The translations under genes were made by a program, and so were the position numbers. 64,000 nt of DNA. Source: Shewanella hanedai (GTDB lineage: Bacteria; Pseudomonadota; Gammaproteobacteria; Enterobacterales; Shewanellaceae). The stretch covers positions 1 to 64,000 of the forward strand of contig NZ_VKGK01000009.1 in assembly GCF_007197645.1 (NCBI RefSeq). Reading direction: 5' to 3'. Within the stretch, counting starts at the first letter, position 1. Each line of letters opens with the position of its first letter. Shown in pieces: positions 7,446-16,670 of the stretch. Under the pieces are notes generated by a model. The model was not told the origin of the DNA and did no database searches. It saw nothing but the letters and a program-made list of their open reading frames with translations.

Positions 7446-7862
7446 ATGAAAACCCTTTTAAGTCTAATTTTATCCGCTTTTATCTTTGTATCTATTGTTC
7501 CTGTGACCTTTGCTCACGAGCATGCTGAACATCAACAACATGCTCAACACCATGAAATGAAAACCGACCATGCTTGCCCAATGCACCCAGAGGTTACGGG
7601 CAAACAGGGAGATACTTGCCCTAAATGCGGTATGAACCTCACCCAAAATCAGGCGGCATCTGAGCAACATAAAAATTGCACATCTTGCCCGAAACATAAG
7701 ACTCACTCTCATGAGCATGGTGAAACAGCCAATACTCACGCATGCCCGATGAACCCGTCTATCACGGGAAAAGAAGGCGATACTTGCCCTAAATGCGGAA
7801 TGAACTTGGAGCCAATGCAGGCCAAAGCTGACACTAAGTCAGCAGAACACCACAAGCATTAA
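7446..7862 (+). CDS. Periplasmic protein with two heavy-metal-binding domains
   Basis: 138 residues with a signal peptide (MKTLLSLILSAFIFVSIVPVTFA). A His-rich stretch (EHAEHQQHAQHHEMK) and two copies of the heavy-metal-binding domain follow: ACPMHPEVTG...CPKCGMNL and ACPMNPSITG...CPKCGMNLE. Between them is a second Cys/His block (CTSCPKHKTHSHEHGE), and the C-terminus is EHHKH. The same domain occurs in the adaptor encoded 22 bases downstream. The protein probably binds Cu(I)/Ag(I) in the periplasm and hands it to the CusB-like adaptor. Domain calls are firm; the hand-off is inference. Confidence 0.82.
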   Translation: MKTLLSLILSAFIFVSIVPVTFAHEHAEHQQHAQHHEMKTDHACPMHPEVTGKQGDTCPKCGMNLTQNQAASEQHKNCTSCPKHKTHSHEHGETANTHACPMNPSITGKEGDTCPKCGMNLEPMQAKADTKSAEHHKH

Positions 7863-7884
7863 TTTAGGCTGGAGATGAGGCATT

Positions 7885-9546
7885 ATGAGTCAATTAGAGA
7901 TGAACAATAAACGCAACAAGCTAGCTTATCTGCTTAGCCTATTTATGGTGGTGACCCCGCAGTTAGCTCACGCTCAACCATTATCAGCTCAGGCAACGAC
8001 TGAGGACAAACACGAGCTGCATGAGCACAAGCATGCATCGGCGACTTATGTATGCCCTATGCATCCTGAAGAGACCAGCCATGAATCTGGCAGCCGCTGT
8101 TCTATCTGCAACATGTTCCTCCTTGAAACAGAAGAGGAGGAAGAGAAAGGTTCGCCAAACGAACTCTTAGCCATGGAACAGAAAACGTATGTGTGCCCTA
8201 TGCATCCTGAAGAGACCAGCCACGAGGCTGGTAGCCGCTGCTCTATCTGCAACATGTTCCTCCTTGAAACAGAAGAGGAGGAGGAAGAAAAAGGTAAAAT
8301 GGATCACTCTGCTCATGACATGAATACCATGTCAGCAGAAGATCACTCAGGCCATGCACATCAGGCAGCGACCACACCTGCTGATGCAGTGTTTAATGAC
8401 GCTAAACCTGCTTCATTAAATGATGGTAGTAACATTAAGTACGTCTGCCCGATGCATGCTCATATCATTAGCGACGTCCCTAGCACTTGCCCTATCTGTG
8501 GGATGAACCTTGAGAAAGTCGAACTTAGCGGTGGCGGAAAAGAGATACAAATTGAGGTATCGGGTGGCATGCAGCAAGCCCTAGCCTTAAAAGTTGCGCG
8601 AGTCGAAAAAGATACGTTGTGGAAATTTGTTCAGACCGTCGGTCAAGTTGATTACGATGAAAGTCAGATAAATCACCTCCATGCACGTGTTAACGGCTGG
8701 ATAGAGAAGCTCACCATCACCTCCGTCGGTGACAAGATCACCAAGGGCCAATTACTCTATGAGATCTATTCTCCAGAGCTTATCAATGCACAAGATGACT
8801 TCCTATTGGCGCAGGACACGCTCAAACGTGCAGGCAATGATGAAAGTTACAAAGACTTGGTTCGAAAAGCTGGCCTAAGACTTGAGCTACTCGGCTTTCA
8901 ACCACAACATATCAAAGCCTTGGCTAAATCTAAAAAGACCCAATATCGCGTACCATTTTATGCTCAACATGATGGCATAGTAAAAGCGCTAAATGTCAGA
9001 GATGGCATGTATATACAACCTGAAACTGAAGTTATGTCAGTGGTAGATCTCTCTAGAGTCTGGGTTATTGCTGATGTATTTGAAAATGAGCAGAGCTGGT
9101 TAGCTGTAGGACAAAAAGCGGAAATCTCAATCCCCGCGATGGGCATTAAGGATATTGAAGGCAAAATTGACTATATCTACCCAGAGCTAGATCCCGTCAC
9201 CCGAAGCTTAAGGGTACGTATTGTTGTCCAAAACTCAGAGATTGAACTCAGACCTAACACGCTAGCCAAAATAGGCATCTTCGGTGGTCCTAATGAAAAT
9301 GTACTGGTGATCCCTCAAGAAGCCCTTATTCAAACAGGCAAAGAGAATCGCGTCATCGTCAAACTTGAAGATAATAGCTTTACCGCCCGTAAAGTGACGG
9401 TTGGGATGCTAAGCCAAGGCAAAGCTGAAATTAAGGAAGGACTTGCTGAAAATGAACGCGTAGTCACTTCGGGGCAATTTCTTCTCGATTCAGAAGCCAG
9501 TCTTAAGGGCAGTTTAATGCGCCTTAGCAGCGGCCACCAGCACTAG
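7885..9546 (+). CDS. cusB: CusB-like RND periplasmic adaptor with three heavy-metal-binding domains
   Basis: 553-residue membrane-fusion protein. A signal peptide (...VVTPQLAHA) is followed by two near-identical metal-binding repeats (YVCPMHPEETSHE...CSICNMFLLETEEEEE) at about residues 54-83 and 101-130. A canonical third (YVCPMHAHIISD...CPICGMNLEKV) lies near 190-212, and then the HlyD-like barrel-sandwich, hairpin (AQDDFLLAQDTLKRA) and beta-barrel domains. It links the CusA pump to an outer-membrane channel. The first two repeats read CSICNM instead of CPxCGM. GGAGATGAGG upstream is the ribosome binding site, and the gene ends 14 bases before cusA. CusB family is certain; copper/silver specificity follows from CusA. 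Confidence 0.9.
   Translation: MSQLEMNNKRNKLAYLLSLFMVVTPQLAHAQPLSAQATTEDKHELHEHKHASATYVCPMHPEETSHESGSRCSICNMFLLETEEEEEKGSPNELLAMEQKTYVCPMHPEETSHEAGSRCSICNMFLLETEEEEEEKGKMDHSAHDMNTMSAEDHSGHAHQAATTPADAVFNDAKPASLNDGSNIKYVCPMHAHIISDVPSTCPICGMNLEKVELSGGGKEIQIEVSGGMQQALALKVARVEKDTLWKFVQTVGQVDYDESQINHLHARVNGWIEKLTITSVGDKITKGQLLYEIYSPELINAQDDFLLAQDTLKRAGNDESYKDLVRKAGLRLELLGFQPQHIKALAKSKKTQYRVPFYAQHDGIVKALNVRDGMYIQPETEVMSVVDLSRVWVIADVFENEQSWLAVGQKAEISIPAMGIKDIEGKIDYIYPELDPVTRSLRVRIVVQNSEIELRPNTLAKIGIFGGPNENVLVIPQEALIQTGKENRVIVKLEDNSFTARKVTVGMLSQGKAEIKEGLAENERVVTSGQFLLDSEASLKGSLMRLSSGHQH
8040..8290 (+). repeat. Recent intragenic duplication of a metal-binding repeat
   Basis: About 90 bases from 8047 (TATGCCCTATGCATCCTGAA) recur from 8188 with only a handful of substitutions, including the acidic EEE linker codons. 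The duplication adds one heavy-metal-binding module with its linker to the adaptor. Confidence 0.85.
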
Positions 9547-9560
9547 GAGGATTAGATATT

Positions 9561-12500
9561 ATGCTTAAGAAAATAATAGAAGCCTCCATTAAACAGAGAT
9601 TCATGGTGTTGATTATCACCATCATGATCACGGTTTGGGGCGTACAAGAGCTCAGAAATACGCCTCTGGATGCCCTACCGGATCTCTCCGATGTGCAGGT
9701 GATAATCAAGACGCCTTTCCCGGGTCAAGCACCTAAACTCGTTGAGGAGCAGGTCACCTACCCGCTCTCAACTGCAATGTTAGCAGTGCCTGGCGCCAAA
9801 ACGGTTCGTGGCTACTCCTTTTTCGGTGACTCCTATGTTTATGTCATCTTCGAAGATGGCACCGACATCTACTGGGCTCGATCTCGCGTACTGGAGTATC
9901 TGAACCAAGTCAGCAGTCGCCTACCTCAAGGGGTTCAACCTTCTCTTGGGCCTGATGCTTCCGGTGTCGGTTGGATCTTTGAATATGCCTTAGTCGATCG
10001 TTCTGGCAATTTGGATCTGTCACAACTCAAAAGTTTACAAGACTGGTACCTCAAGCTTGAATTGCAAAGTGTGGCTGGTGTTTCTGAGGTCGCCACTGTT
10101 GGCGGCATGGAGCAGACCTATCAGATAGTGATAGAGCCAGATAAATTAGCTATTTATAAGCTCGATATCGCATCGATAAAAGATGCGATCTCTAAGTCGA
10201 ATACCGAAGCCGGTGGTTCGGTTATCGAGATGGCTGAAGCTGAGTATATGGTTCGAGCCAAAGGTTATCGTCAGACCTTAGATGACTTTAGGGAGATCCC
10301 ACTGGGGATAACCAGTCCGTCAGGCACGGGTCTATTACTCAAAGATGTGGCCACGGTGCGTAAAGGCCCAGCCTCACGACGTGGTATCGCAGAGCTAGAT
10401 GGTGAAGGTGAAGTGGTCGGCGGTATCATTGTGATGCGTTATGGTGAAAATGCCTTAGCGACCATCGAAGCGGTTAAAAACAAGCTTGAACAGCTCAAGT
10501 CAGGTTTGCCGGAAGGGGTGGAGATCATCCCGACCTACGATCGCTCACAACTTATCGAAAGCTCTGTCGAAAACCTGTTTCATAAGGTTATCGAAGAGAT
10601 GTTCGTCGTCGGTATCGTCTGCCTACTCTTCCTATTGCACGCTCGCTCAACCTTAGTTGCGGTCATCACGCTACCTTTGGCCATACTTATCGCCTTTATT
10701 GTGATGAATAAGATGGGGGTGAATGCCAACATCATGAGCTTAGGCGGTATTGCCATTGCCATCGGTGCGGTGGTCGATGGTGCGATAGTCATGATCGAAA
10801 ATATGCATAAGCATCTGGAGCATTTTGAGGATAAACATCAACGTCGGCCCAACAATAGTGAACATTGGAAAATCGTCTCCGAAGCATCGACTGAAGTCGG
10901 GCCTCCGCTGTTTTTCTCGCTGATTATTATCACTCTTAGTTTCGTGCCTGTATTTGCTCTTGAAGCACAAGAGGGACGTTTGTTTAGTCCACTGGCTTAC
11001 ACCAAAACCTTTGCGATGGCGGCAGCGGCTCTGCTCTCTATCACTTTGGTGCCGATTCTTATGGGTTTCTTTATACGTGGCAAGATCCCCAAGGAGACCA
11101 GCAATCCAATTAGCCGAGTGTTAATTGCAATGTATAAGCCCTCACTGACACTGGTACTCAAATTCCCAAAAATGACGCTAGTTGTCGCCTTAATGGCCTT
11201 GATGAGTGCATGGTATCCGTTAAGCAATATAGGCAGTGAATTTATGCCTGAACTCGAAGAGGGTGATCTGCTTTATATGCCGACGGCACTACCTGGGATC
11301 AGTGCCAGTAAAGCCGCTGAAATCTTGCAGCAAACCGATCGTTTAATAAAAACAGTGCCTGAAGTCAAACGTGTATTCGGCAAAGTCGGTCGCGCAGAAA
11401 CGGCAACAGATCCTGCACCTCTAACGATGCTAGAAACCACCATAATGCTTAAACCGCGAGATGAGTGGCGTGAAGGTTTTGAACTTAAAGACATCATTGA
11501 ACAACTGCAACAGACGGTAAAAGTACCTGGGCTGACTAATGCGTGGGTTCAACCAATCAAAACCCGTATTGATATGCTATCGACAGGGATTAAAACCCCG
11601 GTTGGCATAAAAATTACTGGCGCTGATGTTGATGAGTTGCAGAAAATAGGCACCAGTATTGAAGCTATTCTTAGCAAGCTACCCAATACAAAGTCAGCCT
11701 ATGCAGAGCGTGTTGGCGGTGGCAGATATATCGATATTACGCCTAAGTTAGATGTGGCTTCTCGCTACGACATGACCTTAACCGATATTCAAGACGTGGT
11801 GCGTTATGCCATTGGCGGCATGGATATAGGCGAGTCAGTTCAAGGGGCTGAGCGTTACCCAATTAACCTACGTTATCCGCGAGAGTTAAGGGACAACATC
11901 GAGAAGCTTAGGGAACTGCCAGTGATCACCAAAACAGGTCATTACCTGCCATTGCGTAATTTGGCTGATATTGAGATCACCGATGGTCCACCCATGCTTA
12001 AAAGTGAAAATGGTCGTCTCATCTCTTGGGTCTTTGTCGACATTGAAGGTACCTCAATTGGTGAATACATTGAGCAAGCTCAAGCGGCATTGGACAGTGA
12101 ACTTGTTGTTCCGCCACGATATAGCTATGTGTTTGCGGGTCAGTATGAATACATGCAGCGAGTGGATGCCAAGTTGCAGAAGGTCATTCCGATGGCGCTG
12201 GGCGTGATCTTTATCTTGCTGATGCTCACCTTTGGCTCAACGCTACAAGCTAGTATCATCATGATCAGTCTACCTTTCGCTTTAGTCGGCAGTACTTGGT
12301 TGCTCTATTTCTTAGATTTCAACATGTCTGTTGCTGTCGCCGTCGGCATGATAGCCCTAGCAGGTGTTGCCGCCGAGTTTGGTGTGGTCATGTTGGTGTA
12401 TTTAAATAACGCCATTAAGCACAGAAAAGACACCGCCAGTTATGAGTCGGTAAACGACCTCAAAGAGGCCTTAATAGAAGGTGCCGTAATGCGTATTCGT

Positions 12501-12695
12501 CCTAAGGCGATGACAGTGGCGACCATCTTCTTCGGGCTCTTACCCATTATGTGGGGCACTGGTGCCGGTAATGATGTCATGCAAAAAATAGCTGCACCTA
12601 TGGTGGGTGGCATGGTCACCGCACCATTACTGTCGCTGTTCGTGCTGCCAGCACTGTATTTGCTGATCTACTCACGCAAGCTTAATAAAGTATAA
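9561..12695 (+). CDS. cusA: CusA, Cu(I)/Ag(I) RND efflux pump
   Basis: 1044-residue heavy-metal RND transporter with the expected 12 membrane segments and two large periplasmic loops. The three methionines that form the E. coli CusA metal site are present at identical numbering: Met573 (DLLYMP), Met623 (PLTMLETT) and Met672 (RIDMLSTG). This places it in the monovalent copper/silver branch rather than the CzcA divalent one. It exports periplasmic or cytoplasmic Cu(I)/Ag(I) using the proton gradient. AGGAGG stands before the ATG. It is last in the cluster and followed by a strong terminator. No CusC-type outer-membrane gene is adjacent. Confidence 0.95.
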   Translation: MLKKIIEASIKQRFMVLIITIMITVWGVQELRNTPLDALPDLSDVQVIIKTPFPGQAPKLVEEQVTYPLSTAMLAVPGAKTVRGYSFFGDSYVYVIFEDGTDIYWARSRVLEYLNQVSSRLPQGVQPSLGPDASGVGWIFEYALVDRSGNLDLSQLKSLQDWYLKLELQSVAGVSEVATVGGMEQTYQIVIEPDKLAIYKLDIASIKDAISKSNTEAGGSVIEMAEAEYMVRAKGYRQTLDDFREIPLGITSPSGTGLLLKDVATVRKGPASRRGIAELDGEGEVVGGIIVMRYGENALATIEAVKNKLEQLKSGLPEGVEIIPTYDRSQLIESSVENLFHKVIEEMFVVGIVCLLFLLHARSTLVAVITLPLAILIAFIVMNKMGVNANIMSLGGIAIAIGAVVDGAIVMIENMHKHLEHFEDKHQRRPNNSEHWKIVSEASTEVGPPLFFSLIIITLSFVPVFALEAQEGRLFSPLAYTKTFAMAAAALLSITLVPILMGFFIRGKIPKETSNPISRVLIAMYKPSLTLVLKFPKMTLVVALMALMSAWYPLSNIGSEFMPELEEGDLLYMPTALPGISASKAAEILQQTDRLIKTVPEVKRVFGKVGRAETATDPAPLTMLETTIMLKPRDEWREGFELKDIIEQLQQTVKVPGLTNAWVQPIKTRIDMLSTGIKTPVGIKITGADVDELQKIGTSIEAILSKLPNTKSAYAERVGGGRYIDITPKLDVASRYDMTLTDIQDVVRYAIGGMDIGESVQGAERYPINLRYPRELRDNIEKLRELPVITKTGHYLPLRNLADIEITDGPPMLKSENGRLISWVFVDIEGTSIGEYIEQAQAALDSELVVPPRYSYVFAGQYEYMQRVDAKLQKVIPMALGVIFILLMLTFGSTLQASIIMISLPFALVGSTWLLYFLDFNMSVAVAVGMIALAGVAAEFGVVMLVYLNNAIKHRKDTASYESVNDLKEALIEGAVMRIRPKAMTVATIFFGLLPIMWGTGAGNDVMQKIAAPMVGGMVTAPLLSLFVLPALYLLIYSRKLNKV

Positions 12696-12722
12696 AGCGA
12701 TCATTAGAGTTACTGTAAAACA

Positions 12723-12752
12723 AAACGCCTGCTCACATGAGCAGGCGTTTTT
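12723..12752. terminator. Bidirectional terminator after cusA
   Basis: A perfect 12-bp stem (AAACGCCTGCTC / GAGCAGGCGTTT) with ACAT loop and T-runs on both sides. It serves cusA and the convergent VOC gene. Confidence 0.9.
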
Positions 12753-12771
12753 CATTAGGTTAGATCAATCA

Positions 12772-13566
12772 TTAGCTTTCTGAATTAATCGCTATCACAG
12801 AAAAGAAGCCACCTTGAGGATCGCTAATCACACTAAAACGGCCGACATCGGGGATATTTGTCGGGGGCACACAAACTTTTGCGCCCAGCTTAGTTGCCTT
12901 ATCCGCGGCTTCATCACAATCTTCAACAGCAAAATAGAGCATCCAGTGTGCAGGCATCGCTCCCCACTCCTCTGTCATCTCCATCATTCCACCAAATGGG
13001 ACATCTTCAACCGACCACTGCGTGTACTCAAAGTCTGGCATCGCATCTCGACGAGATTCCCAACCTAAGGCCGAAGCATAGAATGTTTTCGCACCTTGGC
13101 TATTACGGCTCGCCAGTTCCACCCAGCATAAACTTGAATTTTCATCTTTTCGAGTCGCACCAATCTGATCTCCGGCCTGCCAGATAGCAAATTGAGCTCC
13201 TTCAGGATCACTAAGAAGCGCCATTCGCCCAGCAGTGCCCACATCATGTGGACCCAACACTAGATTGCCTCCAGAAGAGATAACCGATGACACAGTGACA
13301 TCAACATTATCTACTGCAAAATAGACAGTCCAAGTCGTCGGCACTCCCTGATCTGACATGTCAGCAGGCATCTGATAGGCAGCACCAATATCATAGCGCT
13401 CTCCTTCAACTTCCAAAGCAAGGAGAGAATAGACGCCATCGGGTATCGGTATATCCTGCACTTTCCACCCAAAAAGATCGCTGTAAAACTGTTTGCCAGC
13501 AAGTGCATCCTGACTCGCAAGTTCAACCCAACAAGGCTGTCCATGAACGTATTGATTCACCTTCAT
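12772..13566 (-). CDS. Two-domain VOC (glyoxalase/bleomycin-resistance fold) protein
   Basis: 264 residues made of two vicinal-oxygen-chelate modules. Each starts with a CWVELAS(Q/R) strand and ends with a SDPEGA/SDPQGG strand (about residues 8-125 and 138-258). The domain arrangement matches actinobacterial-type hydroxylase-like VOC proteins often annotated only by fold. The enzymatic substrate is unknown. ATG at 13566 is chosen because AAGGA lies just upstream and the residues encoded before it (to 13659) are not family-like. It stands alone between cusA and a globin gene. Confidence 0.8.
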   Translation of the reverse strand: MKVNQYVHGQPCWVELASQDALAGKQFYSDLFGWKVQDIPIPDGVYSLLALEVEGERYDIGAAYQMPADMSDQGVPTTWTVYFAVDNVDVTVSSVISSGGNLVLGPHDVGTAGRMALLSDPEGAQFAIWQAGDQIGATRKDENSSLCWVELASRNSQGAKTFYASALGWESRRDAMPDFEYTQWSVEDVPFGGMMEMTEEWGAMPAHWMLYFAVEDCDEAADKATKLGAKVCVPPTNIPDVGRFSVISDPQGGFFSVIAINSES

Positions 13567-13766
13567 TGATCTATCCTTAACATGTATGAATATGAGTGTT
13601 TCACTGCATTTAGTTAAGCTTGTTTTAGGTTTTCTGTCTATGCTAAATGAGATAGGCAAAAAACCATTCGTAAAACAAGCTAATACTTAAAGCGCTATGA
13701 TTGATATGGTGCGTCTATCTCACGTTCAATCTGGGATACGATGAGATATTAAATTGAGGGTAGCAC

Positions 13767-14180
13767 ATGCCATTGACACAAAGACAAATCGAACTAGTTC
13801 AACACTCCTTTAGCTTAGTTGAACCCATCTCAGAGCAAGCTGCAGACATTTTCTATGATTCATTGTTTAAAATTGATCCCAGTCTTAGACCACTTTTCAA
13901 AAGTAACATAAAGGCGCAAGGTCGCAAGCTGATCACCATGTTAAAAGCGGCCGTACAGGGATTAGAAGATCTCGACGCTTTAGTCCCCGTGCTAAAACAA
14001 CTAGCCCAAAGACATAACGGTTATGGCGTCAAAAAAAGCCACTTTACTCCGGTAGGAAACGCCCTGCTCTACACCTTAAAAACGGGGCTAGGCAATGAAT
14101 ACACTGATGAAGTTAGACAAGCATGGATTTCAGTCATCCATATCGTGGCTGACACAATGAAAACAGAAATTCAGAACTAG
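13767..14180 (+). CDS. Single-domain globin
   Basis: 137 residues with the classical globin pattern: A helix TQRQIELVQHSFSLV, CD-corner Phe44 (PLFKSN), and the F-helix His83 (AQRHNGYGV) that ligates heme. It has no reductase domain. Related single-domain globins (Vitreoscilla type) bind O2 or NO in the cytoplasm. GAGGG precedes the ATG. The next gene, a diguanylate cyclase, starts 13 bases after the stop, so the two are probably co-transcribed and translationally coupled. A sensor or NO-protection role is inferred from this pairing. Confidence 0.88.
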   Translation: MPLTQRQIELVQHSFSLVEPISEQAADIFYDSLFKIDPSLRPLFKSNIKAQGRKLITMLKAAVQGLEDLDALVPVLKQLAQRHNGYGVKKSHFTPVGNALLYTLKTGLGNEYTDEVRQAWISVIHIVADTMKTEIQN

Positions 14181-14193
14181 CCAACTCACTAAA

Positions 14194-15390
14194 TTGTCTG
14201 CTTTTTATCACAGATGTCGTTATCTCTTTCTTCCTATTTTCTTTACAGGCTTATCACTGATCCTTTTTCAGCTCTCTCAACCCAAGCTCCAAGCTTGGCA
14301 AGAGACCCTTGTTGAACTCCCTTATTGGTTACTCTCAATCGTTACATTAATTGCAATACAGTTTAATCGAAGCCGGTTAGCCTATTTGGCTATCCTACTG
14401 CTCGCTTACTATGTATGTATAACAGAGCCTAGACTTACCATCGAAGGGTTAGGTCAATATTCAGATCTCCTCTTACTGGGTGGTGCGCTTACCATCACTT
14501 GGTTTGCTTTCATTAAGGACAGAGGTTTACTCTCTTCCCACACCTTAGTGCGAACCATTGGAATTATACTTTGCTTCGCAGCTGCTTTTGGTTGGATCTG
14601 GGCAAACTCACATTACAGAACACAACTCGACAATTTTTTGCCAGCGCTTATCAGTCATGAGATACGTTTATTCATCCCCTTGTACTTATGTGCTTTATTG
14701 GTGCTACTACGCGGGATCTGGTCATCGAACTTAATCAGCACTGCAATCTTAATGACCTTACTGATTTGGGGAGGGCATTTTCTACTGCCCAATCCACTTC
14801 CTATCTCTGTCTCAATGTCAGCATTGGCAATCATTTACCTATTAACGGTATTAACAGAATCCTACTTTTTAGCTTATCGAGATGAGTTAACTGGACTTGC
14901 CTCTCGTCGGGCACTCTATAACTTGGTCCTTTCCTTAGGCCAAAAGTACAGCGTCGCTATGTTGGATATTGACCATTTCAAAAAGTTTAATGACACTTAT
15001 GGCCATGATGTTGGTGATCAAGTATTGAAGCTGGTCGCCAGTAAAATTGCAGAAGTAACTGGCGGTGGTAAAGCGTTTCGTTATGGAGGAGAGGAGTTCA
15101 CTATCGTCTTCTCTCGCAAAGACGCCTCATCGGTATTGGCTCACCTTGAAGGCGTACGTGAATCGATAGAGGAGTACGACATCGTTCTTCGCGATGAGAA
15201 ACGTAAGAAGCAAACCAAGGCAAAGCGGGCTCAGGCCCAAAGCAAGAGTGGTAAAAAGACTGTTAGTGTGACAATTTCGATTGGCGTTGCCGATCATCAA
15301 CATGGTGAGAACTTTGATCAAACAATGAAAAATGCAGATTTAGCTCTATATCGCGCGAAACAGAAAGGTCGAAATCAGATCTGCATTTAA
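14194..15390 (+). CDS. Membrane-bound diguanylate cyclase (GGEEF)
   Basis: 398 residues. About six or seven hydrophobic membrane segments occupy residues 8-225, and a GGDEF domain with active-site GGEEF at 298-302 follows, so it should make c-di-GMP from GTP. The usual RxxD inhibitory site five residues before the motif is absent (GGGKAFRYGGEEF), so product inhibition is probably weak. The start is uncertain: TTG at 14194 is the only plausible codon near the N-terminus and has no obvious Shine-Dalgarno, consistent with coupling to the globin gene that ends 13 bases earlier. A basic insertion (RDEKRKKQTKAKRAQAQSKS) lies near the C-terminal part of the domain. Confidence 0.85.
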   Translation: MSAFYHRCRYLFLPIFFTGLSLILFQLSQPKLQAWQETLVELPYWLLSIVTLIAIQFNRSRLAYLAILLLAYYVCITEPRLTIEGLGQYSDLLLLGGALTITWFAFIKDRGLLSSHTLVRTIGIILCFAAAFGWIWANSHYRTQLDNFLPALISHEIRLFIPLYLCALLVLLRGIWSSNLISTAILMTLLIWGGHFLLPNPLPISVSMSALAIIYLLTVLTESYFLAYRDELTGLASRRALYNLVLSLGQKYSVAMLDIDHFKKFNDTYGHDVGDQVLKLVASKIAEVTGGGKAFRYGGEEFTIVFSRKDASSVLAHLEGVRESIEEYDIVLRDEKRKKQTKAKRAQAQSKSGKKTVSVTISIGVADHQHGENFDQTMKNADLALYRAKQKGRNQICI

Positions 15391-15449
15391 CATGAATTCT
15401 AGTTAACTTTGACCCAACTCCTGTATTGACAGTGAGTTGGGCATGATAT

Positions 15450-16670
15450 CTAAATCGAGTAGAAGTAATATACTTGTGACTTCATTCTTATAATTATCCC
15501 GCGGATCACATCTAAAAAGTTGAGTAATGCTGTGGGTTTCTCGCCCGATATCCACGCTAAACCGACGGCACCCACTGGCAGATCGTACTCCCCCTCTTCC
15601 AGTTTAAGGCGCACAAAGTGATGCTTGTTATTGAGGTTCTGACCGGTTGTTTGCCGCACATTATCATCTCTGGCTAATAAACTCCCTTGTGCTTCACCCG
15701 TGGCTTCAACAATCCCCTCAACCTGAGCACGGAAAACCTTACCCGGATAAACAGCCGAGGCAAACTCTGCACTCTGACCCACTTTGACGTTACGTATCGC
15801 CTGGTGATTAACTCTCATCAGGACATATTTCTCATCGGTGTACATTTGAATACGCGGTGCCAGACCAACATACTGCCCTTCTCGCATAATAAAATTAGTC
15901 AGGTAACCGTCTGCTGGAGCGTACACCTTAGTGCTATCTAACTCCCATTGCGCCTTTGCTAGGTTTTCAATTTGTCCCTCGAGATCGGATTGCTTACCTG
16001 CAACTGCAAGATGGGATTTCTCTATCTCCAAAGCCGCTTTGTGCTCTGCAAACTCCGCCTTTTCAACACTGGCAAGATAGCTATTAACCTGAGCTTGCCC
16101 CAAGGCGACTAAGGTTTGTTGCTCATCTAATTGGCTCTTGGTAATCGTGTCTGGCACCACTCGATTTTGTTCGATGTATCGAACAAGTGTTTTCTCTTTC
16201 CAGCTTAAGTCTTCCTGCGCTGCAATGACTTGGCTATGGCTAATTTTAGTATCAGCCAACACACTCTGATGTTGCTTCAATGCGAGTTTCACATCTTCAT
16301 CGGCAAGCTTTAATGCGACTTTTGCCGATTTTAGTGCCACTTCAGCCTTGTTTAGCGCTATTTGGTACGGCTCATCATCCAATTCATATACGAGTTGTCC
16401 TTTTTCAATTCGCTGGTTTGGCACAACATAGATATGCTTCACAGAGCCCTTAATTTGGGTCGATGCCGGACGTAACTGAATGTGAGGTGACTGAACCAAT
16501 GAGCCACCAGAGAGATCCATCGGGGTAAAGTTTAGTAAGCCCACCCACACAAATAGCAGCCAACCACCGCCACCAATATAGGAAAAAGCCTTAGAAAATT
16601 GATTCCACGGCATGCCGACTAAACGCAATAGGTAGATAAAGAGAGCCCAAACGGCTAAACCTTCAAGCAT
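15450..16670 (-). CDS. HlyD-family membrane-fusion protein (YiaV/YibH-like)
   Basis: 406 residues. Two N-terminal membrane segments (about 5-50) precede a biotinyl/lipoyl-like half-motif (IKGSVKHIYVVPNQRIEKGQ). A long alpha-hairpin rich in Ala/Lys/Gln and a second half-motif (YAPADGYLTNFIMREGQYV) follow. This is a periplasmic adaptor anchored in the inner membrane. ATG 16670 is chosen because AGAGGT stands eight bases before it; the frame overlaps the upstream gene by eight bases. The pairing with a DUF3302-like protein mirrors E. coli yiaW-yiaV. No transporter gene accompanies it, so its exporter partner is unknown. Confidence 0.82.
   Translation of the reverse strand: MLEGLAVWALFIYLLRLVGMPWNQFSKAFSYIGGGGWLLFVWVGLLNFTPMDLSGGSLVQSPHIQLRPASTQIKGSVKHIYVVPNQRIEKGQLVYELDDEPYQIALNKAEVALKSAKVALKLADEDVKLALKQHQSVLADTKISHSQVIAAQEDLSWKEKTLVRYIEQNRVVPDTITKSQLDEQQTLVALGQAQVNSYLASVEKAEFAEHKAALEIEKSHLAVAGKQSDLEGQIENLAKAQWELDSTKVYAPADGYLTNFIMREGQYVGLAPRIQMYTDEKYVLMRVNHQAIRNVKVGQSAEFASAVYPGKVFRAQVEGIVEATGEAQGSLLARDDNVRQTTGQNLNNKHHFVRLKLEEGEYDLPVGAVGLAWISGEKPTALLNFLDVIRGIIIRMKSQVYYFYSI

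Noticed and set aside
7340..7528. 62-codon frame overlapping the start of the metal-binding protein gene
   Set aside because: It overlaps the real signal peptide coding region in another frame and has no ribosome binding site.
9561..12695. CzcA-type (cobalt/zinc/cadmium) assignment for the pump
   Set aside because: The methionine triad at 573, 623 and 672 marks the Cu(I)/Ag(I) branch.
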